Shown here: positions 51,822-61,168 of the stretch, piece after piece
Layout: the number at the start of each line of letters is the position of its first letter
Numbering within the stretch: position 1 is the stretch's first letter
Assembly (NCBI RefSeq): GCF_965229915.1
Contig: NZ_CBDDJZ010000001.1
Coordinates: 1,488,001 to 1,552,000, forward strand
Reading direction: 5' to 3'
Source of the DNA: Marinoscillum sp965229915
Lineage (GTDB): Bacteria; Bacteroidota; Bacteroidia; Cytophagales; Cyclobacteriaceae
Length of the DNA stretch: 64,000 nucleotides
Made by a program: the position numbers and the translations under genes
The notes under the pieces: model-generated
What the model saw: only the letters and a program-made list of their open reading frames with translations
Database searches by the model: none
Told to the model about the DNA's origin: nothing

Positions 51822-51983
51822 TGTGGCTGTTAAAATTTCTAAAAACTTCCACCACAGCATTCCATTTTTCGTAGTAAAAACAAGCAAGATAGTTTGATGA
51901 TTAGGATTTACTATTTATGACAAGAGTCACTTTCACTGAAATAGCTTATGATGAATTTTAAGAAACCGGTTAAAGCAAAAGAC

Positions 51984-52014
51984 ATAAAAAAAGTCCTGCC
52001 AGAACTGACATGAC
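51984..52014 (-). terminator. Terminator-like hairpin beside the tRNA remnant
   Basis: Minus-strand AGTC...GACT stem with two mismatches followed by seven T (51992-51986). It parallels the terminator of the intact tRNA gene. Confidence 0.5.
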
Positions 52015-52020
52015 TCGGAG

Positions 52021-52085
52021 TGATTCGCCCGAACCGCGTAGGTTGATCCGCATAGGACGGGGCTCGAACAGGGGACTCTCTCTTG
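52021..52085 (-). pseudogene. Decayed tRNA-Lys-like 3' fragment
   Basis: The plus-strand text TGATTCGCCCG then, after about 30 unrelated nt, GGGCTCGAACAGGGGACTCTC copies the 3' part of the tRNA-Lys 200 bp away. The copied part covers the discriminator, acceptor 3' strand and T-arm region. The anticodon half is absent. Its own terminator-like hairpin lies next to it. It appears to be a duplicated and degraded tRNA gene or an attachment-site scar; it cannot fold into a tRNA. Confidence 0.6.
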
Positions 52086-52188
52086 TATTTCCTTTATTGC
52101 AACATAGTTTACAATCAAGTTTGATCATAATCGTTTAAAACCCATATTCCAATGATAAAAAATGAGAATCCTCTTACAGAAATGAACA

Positions 52189-52219
52189 TAAAAAAACCCC
52201 GACTGAATGGTCGAGGTTT
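52189..52219 (-). terminator. Terminator of the tRNA-Lys gene
   Basis: Minus-strand AAACCTCGAC pairs with GTCGGGGTTT (one U-G) around a 6-nt loop, followed by seven T. Confidence 0.8.
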
Positions 52220-52224
52220 TGGAG

Positions 52225-52297
52225 TGATTCGCCCGGGGCTCGAACCCGGGACCCTCTCCTTAAAAGGGAGATGCTCTACCAACTGAGCTAGCGAATC
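52225..52297 (-). tRNA. tRNA-Lys (UUU)
   Basis: A complete cloverleaf: acceptor GATTCGC/GCGAATC, D arm with AGCTCAGTTGGTAGAGC, anticodon stem TCTCC/GGAGA with loop CTTTTAA (anticodon TTT) and T arm CCGGGTTCGAGCCCCGG. Discriminator A is encoded but CCA is not. Confidence 0.97.
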
Positions 52298-52380
52298 AGG
52301 ATTTCAAAATTGCATTTTCTAAGGCCGTTTCCTTAAATTGCGGTTGCAAAAATAGAACGCTTGTTTTCAAAATACAACCC

Positions 52381-53100
52381 ATGAATCACTTTTTTAGTAG
52401 AATTATTTTTTCACTCATTTTCACCGGCTTATTTACCTTCGGCGCCCACGCTCAAACCGCCGAATTATCGACTGCTGATTCGCTATTCAGCAATCAAAAA
52501 TATACCGAAGCTTTTGAGATCTATGAGAATATTTTTCAGCAAAAAATGGCTTCCTCTGCCATGCTTACGCGCATGGCATTCATACAGGAGGGATTGGGCA
52601 ACTATGGAGAGGCGTTGTACTATCTCAATCTCTATTATCTGAGGTCTTCTGACAAAGGGGCGTTGGTGAAAATGCGAGAGATTGCTGAGGAGCATGGACT
52701 GAGTGGCTATGAGTACTCCGACTTCAAGTTTTTTGAAAACTTCATCCGTAAATATCAGCACCTGATTACACTCTGCCTGATCGCTTTCTCCATATTCCTG
52801 TTGGGCTATTCTTTTAGAAAGACTAAAAAAGACGAACGACCGATGATTTCTGTGGCACTGCAGGCGCTCACGCTCATTCTGATACTGGTGGTCAATAACG
52901 AAATGTTCTTAAAACAGTCTGGTATTATTCAAAAAGACCAATCTCTGCTAATGTCTGGCCCATCTGCTGGAGCGGAACCCCTTAGAACCATTGGCCTTGG
53001 AAACAAAGTAGTCATATTGGAATCTGATGAACTATGGACCAAGATAGAATGGGATGGTGAAATGGCCTATATCCGCAATAAGAACCTAAGAAGATTATGA
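52381..53100 (+). CDS. BatE-like TPR/SH3 membrane protein
   Basis: This 239-residue protein has a signal peptide to AHAQT and two TPR-like repeats (about 30-95). Two membrane helices (about 126-142 and 158-175) are followed by a bacterial SH3-like domain near 185-239 (EPLRTIGLGNKVVILESDELWTKIEWDGEMAYIRNKNLRRL). This TPR-SH3 design resembles BatE of the Bacteroides aerotolerance set, but bat partners are not adjacent. Role is likely envelope-associated; the name is by architecture only. Confidence 0.75.
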   Translation: MNHFFSRIIFSLIFTGLFTFGAHAQTAELSTADSLFSNQKYTEAFEIYENIFQQKMASSAMLTRMAFIQEGLGNYGEALYYLNLYYLRSSDKGALVKMREIAEEHGLSGYEYSDFKFFENFIRKYQHLITLCLIAFSIFLLGYSFRKTKKDERPMISVALQALTLILILVVNNEMFLKQSGIIQKDQSLLMSGPSAGAEPLRTIGLGNKVVILESDELWTKIEWDGEMAYIRNKNLRRL

Positions 53101-53140
53101 ATCCCGCGTCACTGGATTTGGCACGAAATATCCGTAAACT

Positions 53141-53179
53141 AAAAAACCCTGACAATCCAATAGATGTCAGGGTTTTTTT
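53141..53179. terminator. Bidirectional terminator between BatE-like gene and glnA
   Basis: AAACCCTGACA/TGTCAGGGTTT stem with a 10-nt loop, A run before and T run after, between two convergent genes. Confidence 0.88.
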
Positions 53180-53196
53180 ATGCTATTAGGTAGCTA

Positions 53197-54207
53197 TTAC
53201 TTTACTGTCTTCACCGTTTTGATGATTCTAGCAGCTACTTTGTATGGATCTGCGTTAGAAGCTGGTCTTCTATCTTCCAGGTAGCCACTCCATCCGTGAT
53301 TGGCAGTGTAAACCGGGATACGGATAGAAGCTCCTCTATCAGATACTCCGTAAGAGAAGTCAGTGATAGCAGCAGTCTCGTGCTTACCAGTCAAACGCTG
53401 ATCGTTGTAAGCGCCGTATACATCAATGTGCTCTTTTACCACACCTCTGAAGGCCTCACATACTTCTTCGATTTTCGCTCTAGAACCAGCAGTTCTGATC
53501 AACGTATTAGAGAAGTTGGCGTGCATACCAGATCCGTTCCAGTCTAGCTGACCCAATGGTTTTGGGTGGTAGTTGATAGACAAGCCATACTTTTCAGAAA
53601 GTCTTTCCAAAAGATATCTTCCGATCCAGATTTCGTCACCAGCTTGCTGTGCACCTTTAGCGAAGATCTGGAACTCCCACTGTCCCATTGCTACTTCACC
53701 GTTCGTACCTTCTACATTAAGACCAGCAGCAAGACATAGATCCAGGTGCTCATCTTTAAAGTCTCTACCAAAGATGAATTGTCCACCTACTCCGCAGTAG
53801 TATGGACCTTGTGGTCCAGGATAACCACCAGCTGGGAATCCATATGGTTTGTTGGTTTCCGGATCCCAAAGGAAGTATTCCTGCTCAAATCCGAACCAGA
53901 AATCATCGTCTTTATCGTCAATAGTTGCTCTACCGTTAGTCTCGTGTGGAGTACCATCTGCATTCAACACCTCGGTCATGACCAGGTAGCCATTTTCAAT
54001 GGCCGGATCAGGGCAGATAAATACCGGTTTCAACAAACAGTCAGAAGAGCCACCCTCAGCTTGCTCTGTAGAGCTACCGTCGAAAGACCACTCCGGGCAA
54101 TCTTCCAGCTTACCACTGAAGTTGTTCACTACTTTTGTTTTACTTCTTAGAGATTGGGTTGGCTTATAACCATCAAGCCAGATGTACTCCAATTTTGACT
54201 TAGCCAT
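53197..54207 (-). CDS. glnA: Glutamine synthetase, GSII type
   Basis: This 336-residue enzyme makes glutamine from glutamate and ammonia. It follows the eukaryote-like GSII pattern: EYIWLDGY, WSFDGSSTEQAEGGSSDCLLKPV, FGFEQEYFLWD, AGLNVEGTNGEVAMGQWEFQ, NYHPKPLGQLDWNGSGMHANFS and GVSDRGASIRIP. Length fits GSII (about 340-370) and not the 470-residue GSI. It follows a barrel protein and Amt on the same strand, forming a nitrogen assimilation group. There is no adenylylation site in this type, so control should be transcriptional. Confidence 0.95.
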   Translation of the reverse strand: MAKSKLEYIWLDGYKPTQSLRSKTKVVNNFSGKLEDCPEWSFDGSSTEQAEGGSSDCLLKPVFICPDPAIENGYLVMTEVLNADGTPHETNGRATIDDKDDDFWFGFEQEYFLWDPETNKPYGFPAGGYPGPQGPYYCGVGGQFIFGRDFKDEHLDLCLAAGLNVEGTNGEVAMGQWEFQIFAKGAQQAGDEIWIGRYLLERLSEKYGLSINYHPKPLGQLDWNGSGMHANFSNTLIRTAGSRAKIEEVCEAFRGVVKEHIDVYGAYNDQRLTGKHETAAITDFSYGVSDRGASIRIPVYTANHGWSGYLEDRRPASNADPYKVAARIIKTVKTVK

Positions 54208-54397
54208 GTTATTCTGGTTTATATTTTAATTAAGTAAACGATTAAAAATTGATAAAAAAACCAGCGATTATTGAATATTTTCAATGTTAACCGCCTATTA
54301 CAAATTTTAAAAAAAATAATGAATTATTAAACATTTTTCATCATTATTTATAAATGATTGTCAATAAATCAAAAAAACAATAATACTACAATAAAAA

Positions 54398-54437
54398 ATC
54401 CCATTTCCACTCAGCAGAGCCAAATTGGAAATGGGAT
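54398..54437 (-). terminator. Intrinsic terminator after the barrel gene
   Basis: A perfect 12-bp stem ATCCCATTTCCA/TGGAAATGGGAT (54437-54426 with 54409-54398) is followed by a T-rich tract on the minus strand. It separates the barrel gene from glnA. Confidence 0.88.
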
Positions 54438-54478
54438 AATTGATAATATGTGATGATTCTTTTAAATCATATAGTCAT

Positions 54479-55552
54479 TTAGAACGAGTAAACAGCTGCT
54501 AAAGTGAATGCTGCAAGCGAGCTTCCAACTTCAAAATCTGTAGGACTTGTAAAGTCAGTAATTACATAATCATCACTGTAGGCATCAAGTCTTACCTCAG
54601 GAATAAAAGTTAAAGATCCTACAGAGTAATTTGCAGAAAGAGTGAAATCAATTACAGAATCATCTGTAGCCAATAAACCTAAACCAGCATCCTGAAAATA
54701 TTCACCCCTGATACCCATGCTGAAATCATCTGTAAATGACTGCTGCAGGTATAATGCGGCTCCATAAAATAAATCGTTGTTGTACGTAGCATTGATACCT
54801 AAGAAAGTAGCATCTGAAACATCAAATCCTCCAGTAAAGTCCACTTGAAAGTAATCATCACTGAACAATAAGTTTAAGTACTGGCCTCCGATTCCTAATT
54901 GAGCACCACCATAATAGTGATTGTTCGGGTTGAAATCAGTAACATCTGTATCATTGAAAACACCCAACATCAAACTAGCATCACCCAATGCAATATCCGC
55001 TTTCAATCCCGAGTGAGAAAACGGACCGTAAGAGAACATGTATGAAGTAGAGTAGTTATAATTTGCAGTAGGTGAGATCACCTCATAACCAAGGAACGTA
55101 TTGAAATTACCAAGAGTCAATGTAAACCCATCTGACACATTCCAGTAGGTATACAACTGATTAACGAACTGGGAACTAGAACTAAAAGGGTTGCCTTTGT
55201 ACTGAGCATAAAGGTCAGAACCAAAAACTGCATCCGAGCCTCTTGGACCAACAACAACATCAGCAACGAAACCAACTTTCTCCCCCTCATAGCTAGCAAT
55301 CAAGTTGATCATACCTAAAGAGAATCCTGGCAAATTGGCAAATGAAGTTCCTGGATTAGCATAATAATCATCTGTTCCATCTCCATCAGTATCAAGGAAT
55401 TTATTTGGCGCATTTAGATTCGCTCTATAATAAGTATCCACAGATCCACTCAAAGTGAATGATGGCTCATCTTGTGCCTGTACTGAAATAACTGCTACCA
55501 TCAACATAACAGGTAGTATTAGTCTTTTTGTTAGTTTTGTAAAAGTGTTCAT
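54479..55552 (-). CDS. Outer-membrane barrel protein downstream of amt
   Basis: This 357-residue protein has a signal peptide to VQAQD and then LSGSVDTYYRANLN, the start of a Bacteroidota porin-like barrel. Repeated amphipathic strands follow (GFSLGMINLIASYEGEKVGFVADVVVGPRGSDAVFG, FTLTLGNFNTFLGYEVISPTANYNYSTSYMFSYGPFSHSG). It ends FTLAAVYSF with terminal Phe. Proteins of this type are often next to amt in the phylum and may admit ammonium or other nitrogen solutes. The solute is inferred only from position. Confidence 0.85.
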   Translation of the reverse strand: MNTFTKLTKRLILPVMLMVAVISVQAQDEPSFTLSGSVDTYYRANLNAPNKFLDTDGDGTDDYYANPGTSFANLPGFSLGMINLIASYEGEKVGFVADVVVGPRGSDAVFGSDLYAQYKGNPFSSSSQFVNQLYTYWNVSDGFTLTLGNFNTFLGYEVISPTANYNYSTSYMFSYGPFSHSGLKADIALGDASLMLGVFNDTDVTDFNPNNHYYGGAQLGIGGQYLNLLFSDDYFQVDFTGGFDVSDATFLGINATYNNDLFYGAALYLQQSFTDDFSMGIRGEYFQDAGLGLLATDDSVIDFTLSANYSVGSLTFIPEVRLDAYSDDYVITDFTSPTDFEVGSSLAAFTLAAVYSF

Positions 55553-55590
55553 AAGCTTTAATTCGATTAGTTAAAGTTTGTGGAAAGTTT

Positions 55591-55634
55591 GGCCTCTGAA
55601 GTGTTATTGGTTGGCGCCTTAGTACTCAGAGGCC
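55591..55634. terminator. Hairpin between amt and barrel gene
   Basis: GGCCTCTGA/TCAGAGGCC, a perfect 9-bp stem with a 26-nt loop that contains GGCGCC. The T-rich tail is on the plus strand (55635 onward), so it is a better terminator for plus-strand transcription; on the minus strand it may only partly reduce amt readthrough. Confidence 0.55.
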
Positions 55635-55651
55635 TTTTTGTTTTTGATCTA

Positions 55652-56998
55652 TTATTCAGAGATAATGGTATATCCTCTGATTCCATGTTCGTGGCTATCC
55701 AAGCCTTCTTTTTCGTGCTCCTCAGACACTCTGATACCCATAGTCACTTTCAACACTAAGAAGATGATGAAAGCAGCAGCAAATGCAGCTACACCGCATA
55801 CCGCAATACCTATCAGCTGTGTCACTGCGTTGTGATCAGGATTAGTAGAGAAGAAACCTACTGCAAGTGTGCCCCAGATACCGCAAGTAAGGTGTACTGA
55901 AACAGCACCTACCACGTCATCCAGTTTGAACTTATCAAGTGTAACAGCGGAAATCACTACCAATACTCCAGCGATAACTCCAACGATGATGGCATTACCA
56001 GGCTCGATCACATCAGCACCTGCTGTGATACCTACCAAACCTGCCAGGATACCATTTAGCACCATGCCAAGGTCCAGTCTCTTAAATGCGATGTAACCTG
56101 TAACGAAGCCTCCAAGACCACCAGCACAGGCTGCAAGAGAAGTAGTTACCAACACGAATGATACTAATCCAGGATCAGCAGAAAGTACAGAACCTCCGTT
56201 GAAACCGAACCATCCTAACCATAGAAGGAAAACACCAATCACAGCCAAAGGCACAGAAGAACCAGGCTTGTCAATTACTTTACCATCAACGTACTTACCA
56301 AGTCTTGGTCCGAGGATCATGATACCTGCGAGAGCTCCCCATCCACCTACAGAGTGAACGAGTGTAGATCCTGCAAAGTCATAGAAGCCCATATCGTCTA
56401 GAGCTCCACCACCCCATTTCCAGCTACCAATGATTGGATATACAACTCCAACATAGATTAGTGTGAAGATCAGGTAAGCACCTAGCTTGATACGCTCTGC
56501 AACAGCTCCAGACACGATCGTAGCGGCAGTAGCAGCAAACATCGCCTGGAATAAAAAGTCGGTCCAGTATGTGTAACCTGCGCTAGCATAGTCAGCTGAA
56601 TTATCTGCAGTCGCAGAAGTCTCTAGCCCCCATCCGGCAAATCCGAACCATCCTGGCTCTTCAAAACCTGGATACATCAGGTTAAATCCTACTAGTGCAT
56701 AAGTAAGGATTCCGATAATAGGAGTCAGTGTATTCTTAAAAAGAATGTTCACTGTGTTTTTTGACTGGCCAAAACCAGCTTCAACACCTGCAAATCCCAG
56801 GTGCATAATGAATACAAGCGCAGTGGCCAACATCATCCAGATGTTATTAGCCGTCAGCAAATTCGCTGTGATATCCGCACTGTAATCAGTAGCCGCAGCG
56901 GCCACCGTTTCTACAACCTCAGGTACTTCAGCAGCAAGTGTATCTGCCACAGCCACCGAGTCTTGTACAATCATCAATAGGTTGGTGATCATGTTCAT
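55652..56998 (-). CDS. amt: Ammonium transporter (Amt family)
   Basis: This 448-residue protein has about 11 helices after an N-terminal segment that could be a signal peptide. Signatures are NNIWMMLATALVFIMHLGFAGVEAGFG, the DFAGSTLVHSVGGWGALAG motif with one of the pore His, and FLLWLGWFGFNGGS. The tail TCGIWGTLAVGFF contains the second His region. It imports ammonium for glutamine synthetase encoded downstream. No GlnK gene follows it here, unlike in many bacteria. Confidence 0.95.
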   Translation of the reverse strand: MNMITNLLMIVQDSVAVADTLAAEVPEVVETVAAAATDYSADITANLLTANNIWMMLATALVFIMHLGFAGVEAGFGQSKNTVNILFKNTLTPIIGILTYALVGFNLMYPGFEEPGWFGFAGWGLETSATADNSADYASAGYTYWTDFLFQAMFAATAATIVSGAVAERIKLGAYLIFTLIYVGVVYPIIGSWKWGGGALDDMGFYDFAGSTLVHSVGGWGALAGIMILGPRLGKYVDGKVIDKPGSSVPLAVIGVFLLWLGWFGFNGGSVLSADPGLVSFVLVTTSLAACAGGLGGFVTGYIAFKRLDLGMVLNGILAGLVGITAGADVIEPGNAIIVGVIAGVLVVISAVTLDKFKLDDVVGAVSVHLTCGIWGTLAVGFFSTNPDHNAVTQLIGIAVCGVAAFAAAFIIFLVLKVTMGIRVSEEHEKEGLDSHEHGIRGYTIISE

Positions 56999-57001
56999 AA
57001 G

Positions 57002-57447
57002 CTTTTAAAGGTTTGAAATTTTTTTACTAAACTTTTATTAGTTGTTCAGTCTTGACTTTTCTAGGCACATTGCCTAAAGCATCAATTTCAAATTAAGCCA
57101 CATAATCACTAATTATCAAAACGTAACTTTCAATTAACACTGGATTTCAACAGCCTATTTTGCTTAAAAAATGAAATATTTTGAAAGATCGTTAATAATA
57201 AGGTTTTCATATTATGAATATGTTAAGAGCACTCCTCGCTGAGGCATTTCACTTATTCATATTGTAAAAATAAATTTTTTCAAAATATTTTTTAATGTAT
57301 CCGGCCATATCCTGCATTTTTCATAATAATTCGGAAAATTATCGGAATTTTATTCTGTTTATTGAAAAACCATTGAAAATGAGCACAATTTATACCACCC
57401 ATAAAACCACTCATTGCTGTCTTATTCTTATCCTCTAATTTTACTTC
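57002..57447. other. Long AT-rich divergent intergenic region
   Basis: It lies between amt and the PLP-enzyme gene. TAGGCA-CAT-TGCCTA at 57062-57076 is a perfect 6-bp palindrome about 65 bp before amt. TATGAATA/TATTCATA (about 57213-57220 with 57253-57260) bounds a second hairpin containing CTC/GAG. No ORF, tRNA or riboswitch was recognised. It could hold nitrogen-control sites. Confidence 0.4.
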
Positions 57448-58608
57448 ATGCATACAGACCAAATATTCTTTCATCTGGGCGAGGGTGAGCCAAATGATCA
57501 CCTACCTGCCTCTCCAGCCATCTATCAGACCAGCAACTTTACCTTTCGCACAGTAAAGGACATGGCCACATCTCTTCAACACGAAGATAAAATACCCTTC
57601 TACACCAGAGGAGCCAACCCCACCACAGCGATCCTTCAACAGAAGCTGGCTGCCCTCGAAGGGACAGATGAATCTTTGGTATTTGGGAGTGGTAGTGCGG
57701 CGATCACTGCCGCTGTGGTTTCGCAAGTAAAATCAGGAGACCATGTAGTATGTGTAGAAAGCCCATACAGCTGGACAAAAAAACTATTCAACAACATCCT
57801 GTCAAGATTTGGCGTCACATGCACTTATGTCAAGGCCTCTAACAGTCAAGGTTTGATTGACGCCTGTAAAGAGAATACAGTCCTGATCTATATGGAAAGT
57901 CCCAACTCGTGGACCTATGAGATGCAAGACATAGAGCTGGTTACCCAATATGCCAAAGCCAAAAATATCAAGACTATTCTGGACAATAGCTGCGCTTCAC
58001 CTCTGTATCAACAGCCTGCCAAATATGGAGTAGACATTATTGTGCACTCGGCCACCAAGTACCTCAGTGGCCACTCGGATATGGTAGCCGGTGTACTGTG
58101 TACCTCCAGCAAAATCTATCAGCAGATTTTCCAAGGTGAGTACATGACCTTTGGGGCAATACTATCCCCAATAGAAGCCTGGATGATGATTCGTTCACTA
58201 CGCACCTTAGAAATGCGCATGGAGCGTGTGACTAAAAATGCTCTGGCTGTGGCCAAATATCTCGAGAACCATCCAAAGATTGAATCCCTGATTTTTACCC
58301 ATAGCGAATCTTTTGAGCAACCAGAGCTTAGAAACAAATACCTCAAAGCAGCCGGTGGGTTAATGACGATTGATCTGACCACTAAAGATTTTCAGTCAAT
58401 AGAAAAATTTTGCAATGCCTTGCAACGTTTCAAACTCGGATGCTCCTGGGGAGGCTATGAGTCGTTGGCGTTTCCCGCAGTTACCACCATGAGTTCCCTA
58501 AACTATGATAAGCCAGACACGTTACTTAATCGAATCAGGCTTTATGTGGGAACAGAAAACCATGAACTATTGATCGAAGACCTAAAGAATGCGCTCAACT
58601 CTATTTAG
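57448..58608 (+). CDS. Cys/Met metabolism PLP-dependent enzyme (cystathionine gamma-synthase/lyase family)
   Basis: This 386-residue fold-type I PLP enzyme has FYTRGANPTTAILQQKLAALEGTDESLVFGSGSAAITAA and VESPYSWTKKLF. The PLP lysine is Lys204 in HSATKYLSGHSDMVAG, and SLRTLEMRMERVTKNA follows. The family includes cystathionine gamma-synthase, gamma- and beta-lyases, O-acetylhomoserine sulfhydrylase and methionine gamma-lyase. Substrate is not decided by motifs. Its end overlaps the DUF5686 gene by 20 nt. It is distant from the sulfur operon and has no S-box in its upstream region. Confidence 0.9.
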   Translation: MHTDQIFFHLGEGEPNDHLPASPAIYQTSNFTFRTVKDMATSLQHEDKIPFYTRGANPTTAILQQKLAALEGTDESLVFGSGSAAITAAVVSQVKSGDHVVCVESPYSWTKKLFNNILSRFGVTCTYVKASNSQGLIDACKENTVLIYMESPNSWTYEMQDIELVTQYAKAKNIKTILDNSCASPLYQQPAKYGVDIIVHSATKYLSGHSDMVAGVLCTSSKIYQQIFQGEYMTFGAILSPIEAWMMIRSLRTLEMRMERVTKNALAVAKYLENHPKIESLIFTHSESFEQPELRNKYLKAAGGLMTIDLTTKDFQSIEKFCNALQRFKLGCSWGGYESLAFPAVTTMSSLNYDKPDTLLNRIRLYVGTENHELLIEDLKNALNSI

Positions 58609-61168
58609 TGCCTATATTTTATTATCCCTAACCATCTACAGCCAGCAAGGCACTGTCAGCGGTCAAATTCAAGATACTAATGGACAGCCTCTATCTTTCG
58701 CTACGGTATATGAGGAAGGGACCACCAATGGCACCACCAGCAATGCAGACGGCTACTACCAGCTCACACTCACATCAGGCACGAGCAAGATCGTGGCTCA
58801 GTACGTAGGTTATCAACGGACCGTACAGACCGTAGAGGTGTTGCCCAACAACAACATCTCACTTGATTTCCAATTGATTGATGAAGCGCTGGTGCTGCAG
58901 GAAGTGATAGTCTCCGCAAATGAAAAAGACCATGCAAGACAGATCATTAGAAATGCTATCAAGAAAAGGAAATACTACCGGGATGAAGTAGCTGCATTTT
59001 CATGTGACGTATATATCAAAGGACTGCAGCGTCTGGATGAGAAACCCAAAAGTCTCCTGGGCATGACCATCGATGTAGATACGGGTATTGTCTATTTATC
59101 TGAATCAATCTCAAAACTGAAATACCTGCATCCAGACAAAGTGAGTGAGACGATGATCTCATCCAAAATGAGTGGCAACAACAATGCCTTCAGTTACAAT
59201 CAGGCTTCTGAAATGCTGATCAATCTCTATGAAAATAGCTTCTTTGTGGAGGGACTTAGCGAGCGGCCATTTATTTCTCCTATAGCCAGCAATGCCTTTC
59301 TTTACTATGACTATAAAATGGCCGGCACAAAGATCGAAGACGGCCTGTATATCAACAAAATTCGCGTCATCCCAAAGAGAGATACTGATCCGGTATTTAG
59401 TGGCTATCTATATATCATTGAAGACAGCTGGCGCTTGTATAGTGTGGATGTACTCACCACCAAATCCAATGGTATTGATTTTCTCGATTCGCTTACGTTC
59501 AATCAGGTATTTGCACCGGTTGGAAATGATATCTGGATGCCAATATCGCAGCGATTTACCTTTCAGTTCAAGGCATTTGGCTTCAAAGGTAGTGGCCACT
59601 TTACTGCCATCTACCGCAATTATAAAGTGCAGCCCAACTACTACATCCCACGACCAAAAGAAGAGAAGAAGTCAGCATCGAAAAACAAGCAAGACGAAAC
59701 CGATCAACAGATCAAAGAACCTACACCTGATCCAGCAAAACCAAAGCAACCGGAAAACAGCACCATTGTCAAAAGGGATGAACCTCCACTATTTACCAAA
59801 GAAGACTTTACCAATGCCATACTAACAGTAGAAAGTGAAGCCAATACACGAGACTCCGCTTATTGGGCTAAAGTAAGACCCATGCCACTCACTCCTACCG
59901 AACAGAAGGACTACCAACAAAAAGACTCTATCAGAATTATCAAAGAATCTAAACCCTACAAGGATTCGGTGGATCGGGAGAGGAACAAGTTTAAGATTGC
60001 CAACCTGTTTTTGAATGGCTATACCTATCGCAATAGTTTCGAACGACGATACTTTAACTTCCCCAACTTACTGGAAGGCTTACAATACAATAGTGTAGAA
60101 GGTCTTGCCATTAATCTGCCTTTCGCTTACCAGAAAAGAACAGAAACCACCATCGACTATAGAATTGCTCCAAGTATCCGCTATGGATTTGAAAACCAGG
60201 CATTTCAGGCCAAGATTGAAGGGCTAAAGATGATTGACCTGAAGAAAAGGGAAATGTTACAAGGTGGTTTTGGCAGGTACATAGAGCAGCTAAATGAGCA
60301 AAACCCGATCTCGTATTGGAACAACACTTACCAATCGATCGTTAATGGGCTAAACTATATTCGATTATATCAAAAAGGGTTTGGCTACCTCACCTACCAA
60401 CGAGAGCTTCTTAATGGTGTATTACTCACGGGAAAAGTTGCTTATGAGGACCGCACTCCCTTGACCAGCAATGCCACCTACAATTTTCGAGACAAAGACT
60501 TCAGCCCCAACACACCGGAGAGTGCAGAGATAGGCTCCACGGCATTCCCCAATCATCAGGCATTCTACATGAGTGCGCGATTTAGAGTAAGGCTCAATCA
60601 GAAGTACATCGACCGACCCGATCGGAAGATAACCTTAAACTCCAAACTCCCAGACCTATATTTCTACGTAAAAACTGCCCTGCCAGTGATGGGAGCCGAT
60701 GTGTCTTACACTCAGCTGAAAGCAGGTGTAACTCATCGCATCATGCTCGGACAGTTTGGTACGAGTGATGTTGCCTCATGGGCAGGAACATTTATAGGTA
60801 AAAATCAAATGTACTTCACAGATTTTCAGCATTTCAACGGTAACCAAACTTACTTAACCACTGAAGGGCTGGTGAATCGATTCCAGCTTTTGGATTATTA
60901 CACTTATAGTACAAAAAGTGAGTTTGCCCAAATACATTACGAACATCACTTCAACGAATTCATATTCAATAAAATCCCTCTGGTAAAGCGTCTCAACTTG
61001 CAAGCTGTAGCCAGTATCAATTACCTCACCACCGCAGCAATTGGCAATTATGTGGAGTTTGGTGCCGGTATTGAGCACATCTTCCGCTTCATCCGTGTGG
61101 ACTACTTCACCGCCATCAGAAACGGCGATCACTACAGCTCAGGATTTAGAGTTGGTGTGGGATTCTAG
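58589..61168 (+). CDS. DUF5686 protein with CarboxypepD-like domain
   Basis: This 859-residue secreted outer-membrane protein has a signal peptide and a CarboxypepD_reg-like beta-sandwich (about 22-100, GTVSGQIQDTNGQPLSFATVYEEGTTNGTTSNADGYYQL). The long DUF5686 region has EVIVSANEKDHARQIIRNAIKKRKYYRDEV and many barrel-type strands, ending VDYFTAIRNGDHYSSGFRVGVGF. A polar linker rich in K, Q and P lies near residues 355-390. The family is common in Bacteroidota; function is unproven. Its stop codon abuts the stop of the convergent T9SS cargo gene with no spacer. Confidence 0.88.
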   Translation: MRSTLFSAYILLSLTIYSQQGTVSGQIQDTNGQPLSFATVYEEGTTNGTTSNADGYYQLTLTSGTSKIVAQYVGYQRTVQTVEVLPNNNISLDFQLIDEALVLQEVIVSANEKDHARQIIRNAIKKRKYYRDEVAAFSCDVYIKGLQRLDEKPKSLLGMTIDVDTGIVYLSESISKLKYLHPDKVSETMISSKMSGNNNAFSYNQASEMLINLYENSFFVEGLSERPFISPIASNAFLYYDYKMAGTKIEDGLYINKIRVIPKRDTDPVFSGYLYIIEDSWRLYSVDVLTTKSNGIDFLDSLTFNQVFAPVGNDIWMPISQRFTFQFKAFGFKGSGHFTAIYRNYKVQPNYYIPRPKEEKKSASKNKQDETDQQIKEPTPDPAKPKQPENSTIVKRDEPPLFTKEDFTNAILTVESEANTRDSAYWAKVRPMPLTPTEQKDYQQKDSIRIIKESKPYKDSVDRERNKFKIANLFLNGYTYRNSFERRYFNFPNLLEGLQYNSVEGLAINLPFAYQKRTETTIDYRIAPSIRYGFENQAFQAKIEGLKMIDLKKREMLQGGFGRYIEQLNEQNPISYWNNTYQSIVNGLNYIRLYQKGFGYLTYQRELLNGVLLTGKVAYEDRTPLTSNATYNFRDKDFSPNTPESAEIGSTAFPNHQAFYMSARFRVRLNQKYIDRPDRKITLNSKLPDLYFYVKTALPVMGADVSYTQLKAGVTHRIMLGQFGTSDVASWAGTFIGKNQMYFTDFQHFNGNQTYLTTEGLVNRFQLLDYYTYSTKSEFAQIHYEHHFNEFIFNKIPLVKRLNLQAVASINYLTTAAIGNYVEFGAGIEHIFRFIRVDYFTAIRNGDHYSSGFRVGVGF

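Noticed and set aside
52021..52085. Second functional tRNA gene
   Set aside because: Only the acceptor 3' strand and T-arm-like part are present, broken by a 30-nt insertion; no anticodon arm can form.
57292..57501. Minus-strand 69-codon frame between amt and the PLP gene
   Set aside because: It overlaps the start of the PLP-enzyme gene antisense, lies in AT-rich intergenic DNA and looks like no known protein.
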